Origin: Rhodothermales bacterium
GTDB taxonomy: Bacteria; Bacteroidota; Rhodothermia; Rhodothermales; UBA10348
Reading direction: 5' to 3'
Assembly (NCBI GenBank): GCA_017643395.1
Contig: JAEPNP010000001.1
Span: 517,806-581,805, forward strand
Length of the DNA: 64,000 bases
Position 1 is the stretch's first letter; every line of letters starts with the position of its first letter. A program made the translations under genes and the position numbers. This document shows, in pieces, positions 1-9,800 of this stretch. Under the pieces are notes generated by a model, which had not been told where the DNA came from, did not search any database, and worked only from the letters and a program-made list of their open reading frames with translations.

Positions 1-1
1 G

Positions 2-187
2 GCGCTCGACCTGTACAGCATGTATGCGGAGACCTATCCCGACTATCACAGCGCGCACTACCAGCTGGGCCTGACCCACCTTGCCCGTGGGGACACCGCC
101 GCGGCCCGCTCGTCGCTCGAACAGGCAATCGCCATCCATCCTGACTATCCTGACGCCCTGGATCGACTTCAAGGACTGGATGACTAG
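2..187 (+). CDS. TPR-repeat protein, C-terminal end (5' truncated)
   Basis: The reading frame is open from the window edge to a TAG at 185-187 and gives 61 residues. They include a canonical tetratricopeptide helix pair (YQLGLTHLARGDTAAARSSL, followed by AIAIHPDYPDAL). TPRs are protein-protein interaction scaffolds. What the missing N-terminal part does cannot be seen; it could be a longer TPR protein or a TPR fused to another domain. The last 8 bases overlap the start of the SUMF1-fold gene (ATGACTAG), which suggests translational coupling and one transcript. Confidence 0.75.
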   Translation, partial: ALDLYSMYAETYPDYHSAHYQLGLTHLARGDTAAARSSLEQAIAIHPDYPDALDRLQGLDD

Positions 188-1469
188 ACTGACCCCTGCG
201 CTCCTCCTCCTGCTGGTACTGCCGGCGCGAGCAGCAGACCTGCGCATTGAAAATGTGAGGGTCGATGCGACCAATGCCGACACCTCCACGAACACGGTGA
301 GCCTGACCTTCGACGTCTCGTGGACAGGCAGCTGGCGCACGAACACCAACCACGACGCCGCCTGGATCATCGCGCGCTTTGAGAGGGAGCCCGGAGTCTG
401 GAGTGACCTCCGGTTTGCCGTGGACGGGCACTCGGCGCAGGGCGTGAAACTGAAGACGAGTCCGCTGTCTTCAGGTACCTCGGTGGGCCTTCTGGTGCTG
501 GCGTCCGGTCAGGAGACCACGCAGGCCTCCGTGAGCGCTGTGTGGCATTACGGCGCGAGCGGTCTGGAGGCCCTGCCCGCACCCGCCAACGTGCGCCTCA
601 CGGGCATCGAGATGGTATTCGTTCCGCCGGGGCCGCATCTGGTAGGCAGTCCAGCGGCTACCAACGGTTTCTACGCAGCCGGATCGGAGGACGGGTTCTG
701 GGTCACGTCGGAGGACGAGCTGGCGGTCGGCACGGGCGACCTGCACTACGACGTGCCCGAGGGCGAAGAATGGACCGGTGGTGACGGGATGGGTCCCGTG
801 CCTGCCGCCTGGCCCAAGGGCACCGCGGGCTTCTACATCATGAAGTTTGCCGCAACGGAAGGACAGTATGCGGCCATGCTGTCCACACTGCCGACTCGCG
901 CTCGCATGGCCCGGGACGTGTCGGCCTACCCGCAGTACCGCGAAAACGGGGGCACGATCACCTGCTATGAGTCCGACTGTGTGTCCGCGATGCAGGACAA
1001 GCATGCGGCGTTTCTGACATGGGCCGACGGCATTGCGTTCGCCTCCTGGGCCGGCCTCCGGCCGATGACGGAGTTCGAGTACGAGAAGGCCGCCTCAGGC
1101 ACGCCAGACGGCGAAAAGCGGTACGACGACGGCAACCCCCCGGTAAGCGTATACACCTCCAGGCGCACCTCGGACTGGGGCGTGGTCGATATGCGCGGAG
1201 GTCTGTGGGAACGGGTGGTCACTTTGGGCAATCCGCAAGGGCGCGCCTTTGCTGGATCACCGGGTCGAGGCTTTCTGGATGAGCTGGGCCAGCCCTATGG
1301 ATTCATGAATCCCGATTGGCCGGGGCCGCAGGCCATCGGAAGCGGCTTTCGAGGCGGCACCGAGGGCGTTCTCGGTCTCTCGGCGACCGCCGACCGGACC
1401 TACGGGGCCTACGAAGCCTCGTACGGCAATCAGAGCCAGGGCTTCCGCGGTGTACTCGACGTGCGATAG
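180..1469 (+). CDS. Secreted SUMF1/FGE-sulfatase-fold protein
   Basis: The protein has 429 residues. The ATG at 180 is preferred over an in-frame upstream start because it begins directly before a signal peptide (MTRLTPALLLLLVLPARAA) and overlaps the upstream stop. Residues ~20-140 form a beta-rich N-terminal domain seen in secreted Bacteroidota members. Residues ~145-429 carry the formylglycine-generating-enzyme fold, with landmarks MVFVPPG, WADGIAFASWAGLRPMTE, GGLWERV (usual GNVWEW), SGFRGG and a final GFRGV. The paired active-site cysteines of true FGE near the C-terminus are not visible, so a structural, ligand-binding or GldJ/GldK-like role is more likely than formylglycine generation. 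No lipobox is seen, so it is probably periplasmic or exported. Confidence 0.8.
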   Translation: MTRLTPALLLLLVLPARAADLRIENVRVDATNADTSTNTVSLTFDVSWTGSWRTNTNHDAAWIIARFEREPGVWSDLRFAVDGHSAQGVKLKTSPLSSGTSVGLLVLASGQETTQASVSAVWHYGASGLEALPAPANVRLTGIEMVFVPPGPHLVGSPAATNGFYAAGSEDGFWVTSEDELAVGTGDLHYDVPEGEEWTGGDGMGPVPAAWPKGTAGFYIMKFAATEGQYAAMLSTLPTRARMARDVSAYPQYRENGGTITCYESDCVSAMQDKHAAFLTWADGIAFASWAGLRPMTEFEYEKAASGTPDGEKRYDDGNPPVSVYTSRRTSDWGVVDMRGGLWERVVTLGNPQGRAFAGSPGRGFLDELGQPYGFMNPDWPGPQAIGSGFRGGTEGVLGLSATADRTYGAYEASYGNQSQGFRGVLDVR

Positions 1470-1885
1470 GAGCCCGAGGGACCCAAAAAAATCCCGGTTT
1501 GCGGGATTGTGTTGCGATTTGTCTGAAAGGCGGGTAACGGACTCGATTCTGGCCTAAAAACGCGGGTTGTGTCCGATCTGGAGCAACTCCGCGGCGTGAT
1601 TCCGACGGCCCGCGACCGGCCTGTGTGACCGGTTTGTCGCATCTCCGGCCTTGACACATTTCGGACGCCCGCCCCCCTATTAGGAGTCCGCAAATCCTCA
1701 CGACGGCCCCGTAATCCACATCTGGTTGCGAGAAATCGCTGCCCGGGCCGGATCCACGGAGGTTGCGCTCCGCCGACCCGCACATCACACACCCCGGCGT
1801 CCGCTGAACACATAACCGGCTGTGCTCCCCTCCGGATGAGCGCGGCCCGAATCCGCATCACAGCATGTTGGAGGACAGCTACGCC
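1470..1885. other. Intergenic region upstream of the giant DUF11 gene
   Basis: These 416 bases contain no convincing gene. They hold the hairpin at 1490-1508, a TTGACA at 1651-1656 (with TATTAG 21 bp further on, too far for a normal sigma-70 pair), and a GGAGGA ribosome binding site at 1870-1875 that selects the ATG at 1886. The length suggests a long 5' leader or a regulated promoter. I see no clear promoter by eye. Confidence 0.4.
1490..1508 (-). terminator. Hairpin with U-tract on the minus strand
   Basis: A perfect 7-bp stem (AATCCCG / CGGGATT, 5-nt loop) lies 20 bp after the SUMF1-fold gene. It is flanked on its left by a run of seven A, so the U-tract of a classical intrinsic terminator is on the minus strand. 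On the plus strand only scattered T follow. It may still end the plus-strand transcript weakly. Confidence 0.4.
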
Positions 1886-4800
1886 ATGTATACCTCTAAC
1901 CCGATCAAGACGCGTTCGCGCGCATCGATCGCCGATTTCACGGCCTGGGCGCTCTTCGCCCTGCTGCTCCTTGCCGTCGCCCTTCCGGCCGCGGCCCAGA
2001 CCTCCGGAAAGGTGGACCTGGAGCTGAGCAAGGTCGTCGACAAACAGTTCGCCGCCGTCGGTGAGGACGTTGTGTACACCATCACGGTGAGCAACAAGCC
2101 CGCGCACGGCCAGGCCAACAAGGCCACGAACATCATTGTAAAGGACTACCTGCCACACGGCCTTACCGCGCTGCAGCACTCGGCCACGACGGGCGGCGAG
2201 CACGGGATCACCTTCAATCACAGCACGCTGACGTGGACGATTGAGTGGTTGAACGCAGGGCAGTCGGTAGATCTGCAGTTCAAGGCCCGCGTCAACCAGG
2301 TCGGCGAGTTCAAGAACTGCGCCGAGATCTGGGACGCCGACCAAAAGGACATCGACTCCAAGACGGGGGCGGAGGCCTATGCGGCCCTCGCCGGTTTGCA
2401 TTTGGGAGAAGACGATGAGGACTGCGCCGAATTCTGGGCGGTCAACACCGGCTCGATCTCGGGCATGGTGTTCGACGACGTTAACGGAGACGGTGTCTTC
2501 AACGCGCACGAGTCCGGTCTGCTTGGATTCGAAATCGATCTGAACGAAATCGGCAACGACCACACCTGCGGCACGCACGACGACAAGGAGGTCGCCTCGG
2601 TAGACTCCGACGCAGCAGGCAACTACGCGTTCTGGGATGTCATTCCCGGCACGTACTGCGTTGAAATCGACGACATCACGATTCCCCACGGCTTTCAGCG
2701 GACGACGGAGAATCCTGTTAAGGTCAAAGTAGGTGCAGGCGAAGACGTAACCGGGATCAAGTTTGGCTTCCAGAAGCCGCGCATCGATCTCGAACTCGAG
2801 AAGGTCGTCGACAACGAGCGTCCGACGGTTGGTGACAAGGTCACGTTCACGCTGACGCTTAAGAACAACGACGTGGATGCCCACGGCAAGAAGGTGGCAA
2901 CGGCCACTGCCACGGGAATCCAGGTTGCAGACTACCTCCCCCACGGTCTCACCTTCCACTCCGCCTCAAGCGGCTTTGGCATCACCTTCGATGAGTCCAA
3001 GACCAAGTGGACCATCGACCGCATGGAGCCCGGCAAGAGCGTATCGCTCGTACTGACCGCACTTGTGGTCAAGGACGGCGAGCTCACGAACTGCACCGAG
3101 GTCTGGGACGCGCACCAGAAGGACCGCGATTCCAAGACGGGCGACGAGGCCCACGGCGAACTCGTCGGCGGTCCCGATGCCGAGGACGACCAGGATTGCG
3201 CAAGCATCTGGGCGCAGCCGCGCACTATCGACCTCGAGCTCGAGAAAGTGGTCGACAACCCGTACCCGACCGTCGGCGACAAGGTGGAGTTTACCCTCAC
3301 CCTGAAGAACAACGACGAGTGGGGCACCGTGCGCACGGCCACGGCCACGGGCATTCAGGTGGTGGACTACCTCCCGCACGGCCTGTCCTTCCACAGTGCC
3401 TCCCCCAACGGCCACGGTGTGACGTTTGACTCCCACAAACTTACCTGGACCATTGACCAGCTCGAGGCCGGCAAGAGCATCTCGCTTTCGCTGATCGCGA
3501 CCGTCGACAAGGACGGCGAGTTCACGAACTGCGCCGAAGTCTGGGACGATAACGAAATCGATCGCGACTCGCAGACGGGCGCCGAAGCGCACGGCGAGCT
3601 CGTGGGCGGCCCGCATGCCGAGGACGACCAGGACTGTGCCAGCCTCTGGGCGCAGCCGCGCACGATCGACCTCGAACTGACCAAGGTGGTCGACAACCCC
3701 TATCCGACTGTCGGTGACAAGGTCACCTTCACGCTGACGCTGAAGAACAACGACCAGCACGGCACGGTGGAGACCGCCACGGCTACGGGCATCCAGGTGG
3801 CAGACTATCTGCCCCACGGCCTCTCGCTCCACACGGCAAATGTGCCGGCCGGCACGACGTTCGACAACAGCTCGCTCACGTGGCACGTCGACCAGTTGGC
3901 TGCGGGCAAGAGCCTCGCCGCGACGCTGGTTGTGACCGTGGACAAGGAAGGCGAGTTCGAGAACTGCGCCGAAGTCTGGGACGACAACGAGTTCGACCGT
4001 GACTCCAAGACCGGCGCCGAGGCCGGCGGCCAGCTCATCGGCAAGGAAGACGACCAGGACTGCGCCGCCCTCTGGGCGAGCCCTGCGCTCATCGACCTCG
4101 AGCTGACCAAGACGATGGACAAAACGAACCTGACCGTGGGCGACACGGCCGAGTTTACCATCACGGTCAAGAACAACGACCACGACGGATCGACCGCCAA
4201 GGCGACCAATGTCATGGTAGCTGATTACCTACCGCACGGCTTCTGGCTGGTGGAAGGTTCGAGCGACCACGCGCAAGCCAACGGCATCACCTTTGACGAC
4301 ACCAACGTCAAATGGACCATTGAATGGATCGCGCCGGGTCAGAGCGTTGTGCTCAAACTGAAGGCGCGCGCCGAGAAGGCTGGCGAGTTCACGAACTGCG
4401 CCGAAGTCTGGGACGCAGACCAGAAGGATCGCGACTCCCAGACGGGCGATGTCGCCGGTGGTGTCCTGATCGGTGACGAAGATGACCAGGACTGCGTCGA
4501 GTTCTGGGTGGCCGACAGGCCGCTCATCGACCTGGAGCTGGACAAGTCCATCGACAATGCCAATCCCAAAGTGGGCGACATCGTCACCTTCACCCTCAAC
4601 GTCACCAACAACGACAAGGAGCACCACCAGACCGTGCCGACAGCGAAGGCGACCAACGTCATCGTCAAGGACTACCTCCCGGCCGGCCTGTGGGTGATTG
4701 ACGGCGGAAGCGCCCACGCCTCGAACGGCATCACTTTTGACAAGCATGCCGCTACGTGGTACATCGAGTGGATTGCTCCCGGCCAGACGGTGACACTGAC

Positions 4801-6661
4801 GCTCAAGGCCCGCGTAGACCAGAAAGGCGAGTTCAAGAACTGCGCCGAGGTCTGGGATGCGGATCAGAAGGACCGCGACTCGAAGACGGGCGATGAGGCC
4901 GGCGGCCAGCTCGTGGGCAATGAGGACGACGACGACTGCGTCGACTACTGGGTGGGTCAGACCACTCCCCCGGTCGGCAAGGGCTCCGTCACCGGTGTTG
5001 TCTTCAACGACCTGAACTACAACGGCGTGCTGGATCACGGCGAGCCGGGTCTGAGCGGATTCGAGGTAGACCTCACCGACCTCGGCAAGGACTACGTCTG
5101 CGGAGGCGGCGACGACAAGGAGCTGGCCACTGACGACACCGACCACCAGGGCAAGTACGCCTTCTGGGACGTCGACGCCGGTACCTACTGCGTGCGCATC
5201 CTGGACATCGCGATCCCGCACGGATTCACCCGTACCTCGCCCGATCCGGTGAAGGTGGTTGTGACCAAAGGCGGCAACGCCGTCGTCAACTTCGGCTTCA
5301 AGTCGGGTCACGTGACGCCTCCGCCTCCGCCGCCGAGCGGCGACACGTTGTGCTACCTCGTGGCCGACAATGACGGAAAGGGCCATGGCAGCGCGGATGT
5401 GCTCACCCGCCTTACGCAAGGTGCGTATCAGGACGAGGTGATCGGTGGCACGCATACGGAGCTCATCGAGGCCGTCGCCTACAACCCATGGAACAAGCAG
5501 CTCTACGCATCCAACGCGCGCTCCCTCGGCACGCTTGACCGGTACACCGGCAAGTTCACCGAGATCGGTGAGTTCGGAGGCGGCGAAGGCGAAGACGGAT
5601 GGCTGGCGTTCCTGGACGTCGATGGCCTCACCTTCGATCCCTACTCCGGAGTGATGTTCGGTTCGGTTCGCCGCACCGGTCTGCGCGATCTGCTGATCCA
5701 GATCGATCCGAAGACCGGCAAAGCAATCACGAACGCGTTCGGTCACGGCATCGACTACCTGGTGATCAAGCCGGAGAGCGGCCACTACTACGGTCCCGAG
5801 CTCGACGACATCGACGACCTCGCCGTGGACCCGGAGACCAAGAAGCTCTTTGCGATCAACAACCACGACGGCATGCACAGCCGCCTCGTAGTGATCGACC
5901 CGCACACGGGCTGGATCCAGAAGGTGCTTGATCTGCCGATCGAGAACGTGGAAGGTCTGGCTTTCTTCAACAACGGCACGCTCTACGGCACGGCCGGTGA
6001 AGGCACCGAGGCGATCGTGGAGATCGACAAGCACAGCCTGCAGGTCAAGGTGCACGCTTCGATCGGCGTAAACGGCAACCGCGACTACGAGTCCATCGAC
6101 TGCCTCACGGCAGAGCCGTCCTACCTCTCCGTTGCCGTAACGAGCGGCACCGAGGTGGAGCTCTACCGCGACATGGATATCGACGGTACGGTATCTGCGA
6201 ACGACCTCCTTGTAGCTACCACCACCGCGGAGAACGGTCAGGCCACCTTCGCCGTGGCGGCAACAGGAGCGTTTGTGATGCAGGCCACCGACGCGGGCTC
6301 GGCCATGATCGCCGCCGCTTCGGTTGACGGCTACGGGCTGAGTATCACCGCAGATGGCGCCTTCGGTACCTCTACCGAGGCCTCTTCGGAGCTGCCGAGC
6401 GGCTTCGGTCTCGCCGGCAACTACCCGAACCCCTTCAACCCGCAGACCACGGTGTCCTTCCGGATGCCGGAGTCCGGTCAGGTTCGCCTCTCGGTGCACG
6501 ACGTGCTCGGACGCGAGATGGCCGTCCTGGTCGACGGTGTAGTGGGTGCCGGTTCGCACGAAGTCACCTTCGAGGCCGGCGATCTGCCGAGCGGCACCTA
6601 TATGGCCCGCCTGGCCGGAGCCCTCGGCGTGCAGACGAAAACCATGGTCCTCCTCAAGTAG
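1886..6661 (+). CDS. Giant secreted DUF11-repeat surface protein with sorting tail
   Basis: The protein has 1591 residues. ATG 1886 is chosen over the ATG 21 bp upstream because GGAGGA sits 10 bp before it. Order of parts: signal peptide ending ALPAAAQ (~1-38); DUF11-type Ig-like repeat 1 (~43); SdrD-B-like module (~189, VFDDVNGDGVFN); DUF11 repeats 2-6 starting near 300, 448, 594, 736 and 881; second SdrD-B-like module (~1032); poly-Pro linker; propeller-like domain (~1152-1410); a short SdrD-like strand module; then a FlgD-like type IX sorting domain with YPNPFNPQTTVSF (~1512-1591). Each repeat ends in an acidic segment bracketed by two Cys (NCAEVWD...DDQDC). Family knowledge suggests a cell-surface stalk or adhesin exported by Sec and then T9SS. 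Ligand unknown. Confidence 0.85.
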   Translation: MYTSNPIKTRSRASIADFTAWALFALLLLAVALPAAAQTSGKVDLELSKVVDKQFAAVGEDVVYTITVSNKPAHGQANKATNIIVKDYLPHGLTALQHSATTGGEHGITFNHSTLTWTIEWLNAGQSVDLQFKARVNQVGEFKNCAEIWDADQKDIDSKTGAEAYAALAGLHLGEDDEDCAEFWAVNTGSISGMVFDDVNGDGVFNAHESGLLGFEIDLNEIGNDHTCGTHDDKEVASVDSDAAGNYAFWDVIPGTYCVEIDDITIPHGFQRTTENPVKVKVGAGEDVTGIKFGFQKPRIDLELEKVVDNERPTVGDKVTFTLTLKNNDVDAHGKKVATATATGIQVADYLPHGLTFHSASSGFGITFDESKTKWTIDRMEPGKSVSLVLTALVVKDGELTNCTEVWDAHQKDRDSKTGDEAHGELVGGPDAEDDQDCASIWAQPRTIDLELEKVVDNPYPTVGDKVEFTLTLKNNDEWGTVRTATATGIQVVDYLPHGLSFHSASPNGHGVTFDSHKLTWTIDQLEAGKSISLSLIATVDKDGEFTNCAEVWDDNEIDRDSQTGAEAHGELVGGPHAEDDQDCASLWAQPRTIDLELTKVVDNPYPTVGDKVTFTLTLKNNDQHGTVETATATGIQVADYLPHGLSLHTANVPAGTTFDNSSLTWHVDQLAAGKSLAATLVVTVDKEGEFENCAEVWDDNEFDRDSKTGAEAGGQLIGKEDDQDCAALWASPALIDLELTKTMDKTNLTVGDTAEFTITVKNNDHDGSTAKATNVMVADYLPHGFWLVEGSSDHAQANGITFDDTNVKWTIEWIAPGQSVVLKLKARAEKAGEFTNCAEVWDADQKDRDSQTGDVAGGVLIGDEDDQDCVEFWVADRPLIDLELDKSIDNANPKVGDIVTFTLNVTNNDKEHHQTVPTAKATNVIVKDYLPAGLWVIDGGSAHASNGITFDKHAATWYIEWIAPGQTVTLTLKARVDQKGEFKNCAEVWDADQKDRDSKTGDEAGGQLVGNEDDDDCVDYWVGQTTPPVGKGSVTGVVFNDLNYNGVLDHGEPGLSGFEVDLTDLGKDYVCGGGDDKELATDDTDHQGKYAFWDVDAGTYCVRILDIAIPHGFTRTSPDPVKVVVTKGGNAVVNFGFKSGHVTPPPPPPSGDTLCYLVADNDGKGHGSADVLTRLTQGAYQDEVIGGTHTELIEAVAYNPWNKQLYASNARSLGTLDRYTGKFTEIGEFGGGEGEDGWLAFLDVDGLTFDPYSGVMFGSVRRTGLRDLLIQIDPKTGKAITNAFGHGIDYLVIKPESGHYYGPELDDIDDLAVDPETKKLFAINNHDGMHSRLVVIDPHTGWIQKVLDLPIENVEGLAFFNNGTLYGTAGEGTEAIVEIDKHSLQVKVHASIGVNGNRDYESIDCLTAEPSYLSVAVTSGTEVELYRDMDIDGTVSANDLLVATTTAENGQATFAVAATGAFVMQATDAGSAMIAAASVDGYGLSITADGAFGTSTEASSELPSGFGLAGNYPNPFNPQTTVSFRMPESGQVRLSVHDVLGREMAVLVDGVVGAGSHEVTFEAGDLPSGTYMARLAGALGVQTKTMVLLK
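2783..4970 (+). repeat. Tandem intragenic repeats encoding DUF11 modules
   Basis: Five consecutive units of about 426-445 bp start near 2783, 3227, 3665, 4091 and 4526. Neighbouring units keep long near-identical DNA stretches, for example around 3250-3290 and 3690-3730 where differences are mostly third-codon changes. The period is a multiple of three and the reading frame is kept. These are coding repeats made by duplication, not spacer-repeat arrays. Confidence 0.85.
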
Positions 6662-6669
6662 CGGGACAG

Positions 6670-6700
6670 GCGGGTTCCGGGTCGGCGGCCCGGAACCCGC
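6670..6700 (+). terminator. Strong GC hairpin after the first DUF11 gene
   Basis: A perfect 12-bp stem (GCGGGTTCCGGG / CCCGGAACCCGC, 7-nt loop) begins 9 bp after the stop codon. No T-run follows, so it may act as a 3' stabiliser or attenuator rather than a full intrinsic terminator. Further small GC hairpins follow in the 6701-6858 spacer. Confidence 0.5.
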
Positions 6701-6858
6701 GTCCACGCGCCGGACCCCTCGGGTCCGCCGCAACGCCACAGCGCGGCAAGCCGGGCGACACACAGGCCCGGCCGCCGCGCGTTCGCGGCCGCCGTCCGGA
6801 AACGGGTTCTGCACCCAACCCGGCGGCCACTCACCTCCCGCTTACAACAGACACACGT

Positions 6859-9800
6859 ATGCGTACCCCCTTCCTCAAGACGCTTCGATCAGGCCTTGCC
6901 TCCCTGGCGGCTGCCGCGCTGCTGGCGGCCCCGGCGACGGCAGCGACGGCTGGCGCCGACAACGCCGGTGCCGACCTGAGCATTACCAAGACCGTGTCCA
7001 ATGCGTCGCCGGCCATCGGCGAGCGCATTGAGTTTACGGTCACGCTCACGAACTCCGGCGAAGCCAGCAACCTGGTGAAGGTGCTGGACCAGTTCAATGA
7101 CGGCGCCGGTTGCGTGGAGACGATCGGCCAGCCGCAGTTTTCGCACGGCAACTGGATCGGTACGCCCGACGAAGGCTTCCGCTGGACGGGCACCATGGCG
7201 GCGGGCCAGACCATGACGGCCACCCAGGCTGCCAGGGTCACCTGCGTCACGCAGTTCTCCAACAAGGCATCGGTCATCAGCTCCGGAAGCAATCCGGACT
7301 CCGACACGGTGGGTCACGAGGCAGAAGTCTGGGTCTGGCCGGTCCCTTCCACGGACGTGGAGGTCGTGAAGACCGTCTCTCACACGGACCCGGTCGTCGG
7401 ACAACGCATGTCTTTCCACCTTACGGTGACCAACCACGGGCCCGCCGTCCAGGGCATCGTGATTCGTGACGTGCTGGCTGACCCCAGCGGCTGTTTCCAG
7501 CGCATCAACCAGCCGGAAGTCTCACGCGGGTACGCACAGGTGGGTGACTTCAAGACGACCACCTGGGTGTTGGATCTCGGTGCCGGGGAGTCGGCAACCT
7601 TCCGGCAGTTCGGCTGGGTGGCGTGTGCCACCACGTTCACGAACGAAGCCACCGTGGAAAGCGGCGGCTCGCTCCCGGATCTGACACCGGCCAACAATCG
7701 CAGCATGGTCATCGTGCGCCCCTCCCAGGGCAAGACCATCGACCTGGAAGTGATCAAGGTCGTCGACAACTCCTACCCGCTGGAAGGAGACATCGTTACG
7801 TTCACGATCACGCTCTCGAACAATACCGAGTCCGAGGACGGTCGCACGTTCCCGACCAACGTCGCCCGCGACATCCAGGTCAAGGACTACCTGCCTCATG
7901 GGCTGACCCTGGTCGACCACTCGGTGCAGCTCGGTACGTTTGACGAGTCCACGACCACCTGGCATCTCGAAGAACTCAACCCGGGCAAGGCAACCAGTCT
8001 CTCCATCCGGGCTCGGGTGGAGGCCGAGGGTGAATACACCAACTGCGCGGAAGTCTGGGACGCGGACATGAAGGACCGCGATTCCACCACCGGTGAGGAA
8101 GCCGGTGGACCTCTTGCGGGAGCGAAGCGGCAGGATGATGAGGACTGTGTCTCCCTCTGGGCCGGCCCCCTCCTGGTTGATCTCGAAGTCCAGAAGGTGG
8201 TCGACAACGACCGCCCGATCCAGGGTGACATCATCACCTACTCGGTGACGGTGCGCAACCGCGCGGTGGAGCAGGGACGCGACATCCCGACGGCCGACGC
8301 AACCAACATCACCATCGCCGACTACCTGCAGCCCGGTCAGCACTATGTCGACGGGTCGGCTACGGTGGGAGGCCCCAACGGCATCACCTTCAACCCCCAC
8401 AACACCTCCTGGCACATCGAGAGCCTGCGCGCAGGCAAGGCACTTACCCTGGTCTTCCAGGCCGAGATGGTCAATGCCGGAGAGTACTCCAACTGCGCCG
8501 AGGTCCACGCAGCGGATCCGCGCGACCGCGACTCCCGAACAGCAGTGGAGGCCGGCGGTCCGTTGGCTTACGGCCACGAGTCGGAAGATGATCAGGACTG
8601 CGTCACCGTCTGGGTAACGCCCCGCCGTCCGGACCTGGAGCTGGTGAAGCATGTCTCGAACGAGAACCCTCGCGTGGGCGACTATGTGACGTACTCGATC
8701 ACGGTCACGAACCGCATGTTCGAGCAGGGTGTCGAGATTCCGACTGCCAGCGCGACCAACGTCGTCATCAAGGACTACTTCTCGAACCGACTCTGGTTTG
8801 AGGACGGCTCCGCCACGGATTCTTCCGTGCCCGGGCAGCCCGGTGGCATCACGTTCGACCAGAGTGCATTCACCTGGACCATCGACGAGATTCGTCCCGG
8901 CAAGTCGGTGACAGTTTCGTTCCGCGCCCGTGTGGATGACGACGGCGAGATCCGCAATTGCGCCGAGGTTTGGGATGCCGATCAGGGCGATCGCGACTCG
9001 CGCTCCGGTGCCGAAGCCTACGGCAAACTCGTGGGCGGCCCCGACGCCGAGGACGATCAGGACTGCGTTTCCATCTTCGTAGACCAGCTGCCCGAGCCCA
9101 AGGGCTCCGTTTCAGCCTTCGTCTTCCTCGATGCGGATGTGGACGGCGTCTTCAACCACTACGATACCGGCCTGGGCGGCTTCGAGGTGGATCTCACCAC
9201 GATTGGTGAAGACCGCACCTGCGGCACCTTCGATGACGTGGAGGTTGCTTCACTCGACTCCGACAAGAGCGGCAACGTGACGTTCTGGGATGTGGAGACC
9301 GGCGAGTACTGCCTGCGCATTCTCGACATCACCGTCCCGGCCGGCTACTTCCGCACGACGGCTGCCCGCGTGCCCGTCTGGGTGTCCCGTGGCGCCCATG
9401 TCACCGGCATTGAGTTCGGCTTCCGGGAGTCCTATCCCTCCTATCCCCAGGCCCCCTCGGACGATCCGCTCTGCTACCTGACCGGAAATCGTGAGGTGTC
9501 GACCTTCGCGCCCGGTGCGCTGTCCGATGTGCGGCTTGCCGGCCTTTCCGATGATGTGGCAGCCGTGGCGTACAGCCCGTGGTCCGAGACGCTGTTTGCC
9601 ACGGACGGCGAGGCCCTCGGCACTGTGGATGCCCTCACCGGTGCCTTCCAGCGCCTGGGTTACATCGGGTCAGGCGAAGGCGAGGTCGGCCCCCAGCGCT
9701 TCGAAAGCGTCACCGGATTGACGTTCGATCCCTTCCAGGGACGCCTGTTCGGCATTGTGGCCCGGGAGGACGCGGCGGATCTGGTCATCGAAATCGATCC

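Noticed and set aside
1651-1683. TTGACA and TATTAG as a sigma-70 promoter
   Set aside because: The spacing is 21 bp and no better -10 box exists at 16-18 bp, so it is only mentioned within the intergenic description.
2783-4970. Regular direct repeats considered as a CRISPR-like array
   Set aside because: The period is about 430 bp, units are fully coding and in frame, and no cas genes are present.
4229-6814. Minus-strand open frame of 861 codons opposite the first giant gene
   Set aside because: It mirrors the strong third-position GC bias of the plus-strand repeats and shows no domain. Similar antisense frames occur at 1430-2959, 2966-4183, 7522-8652 and 48762-50717.
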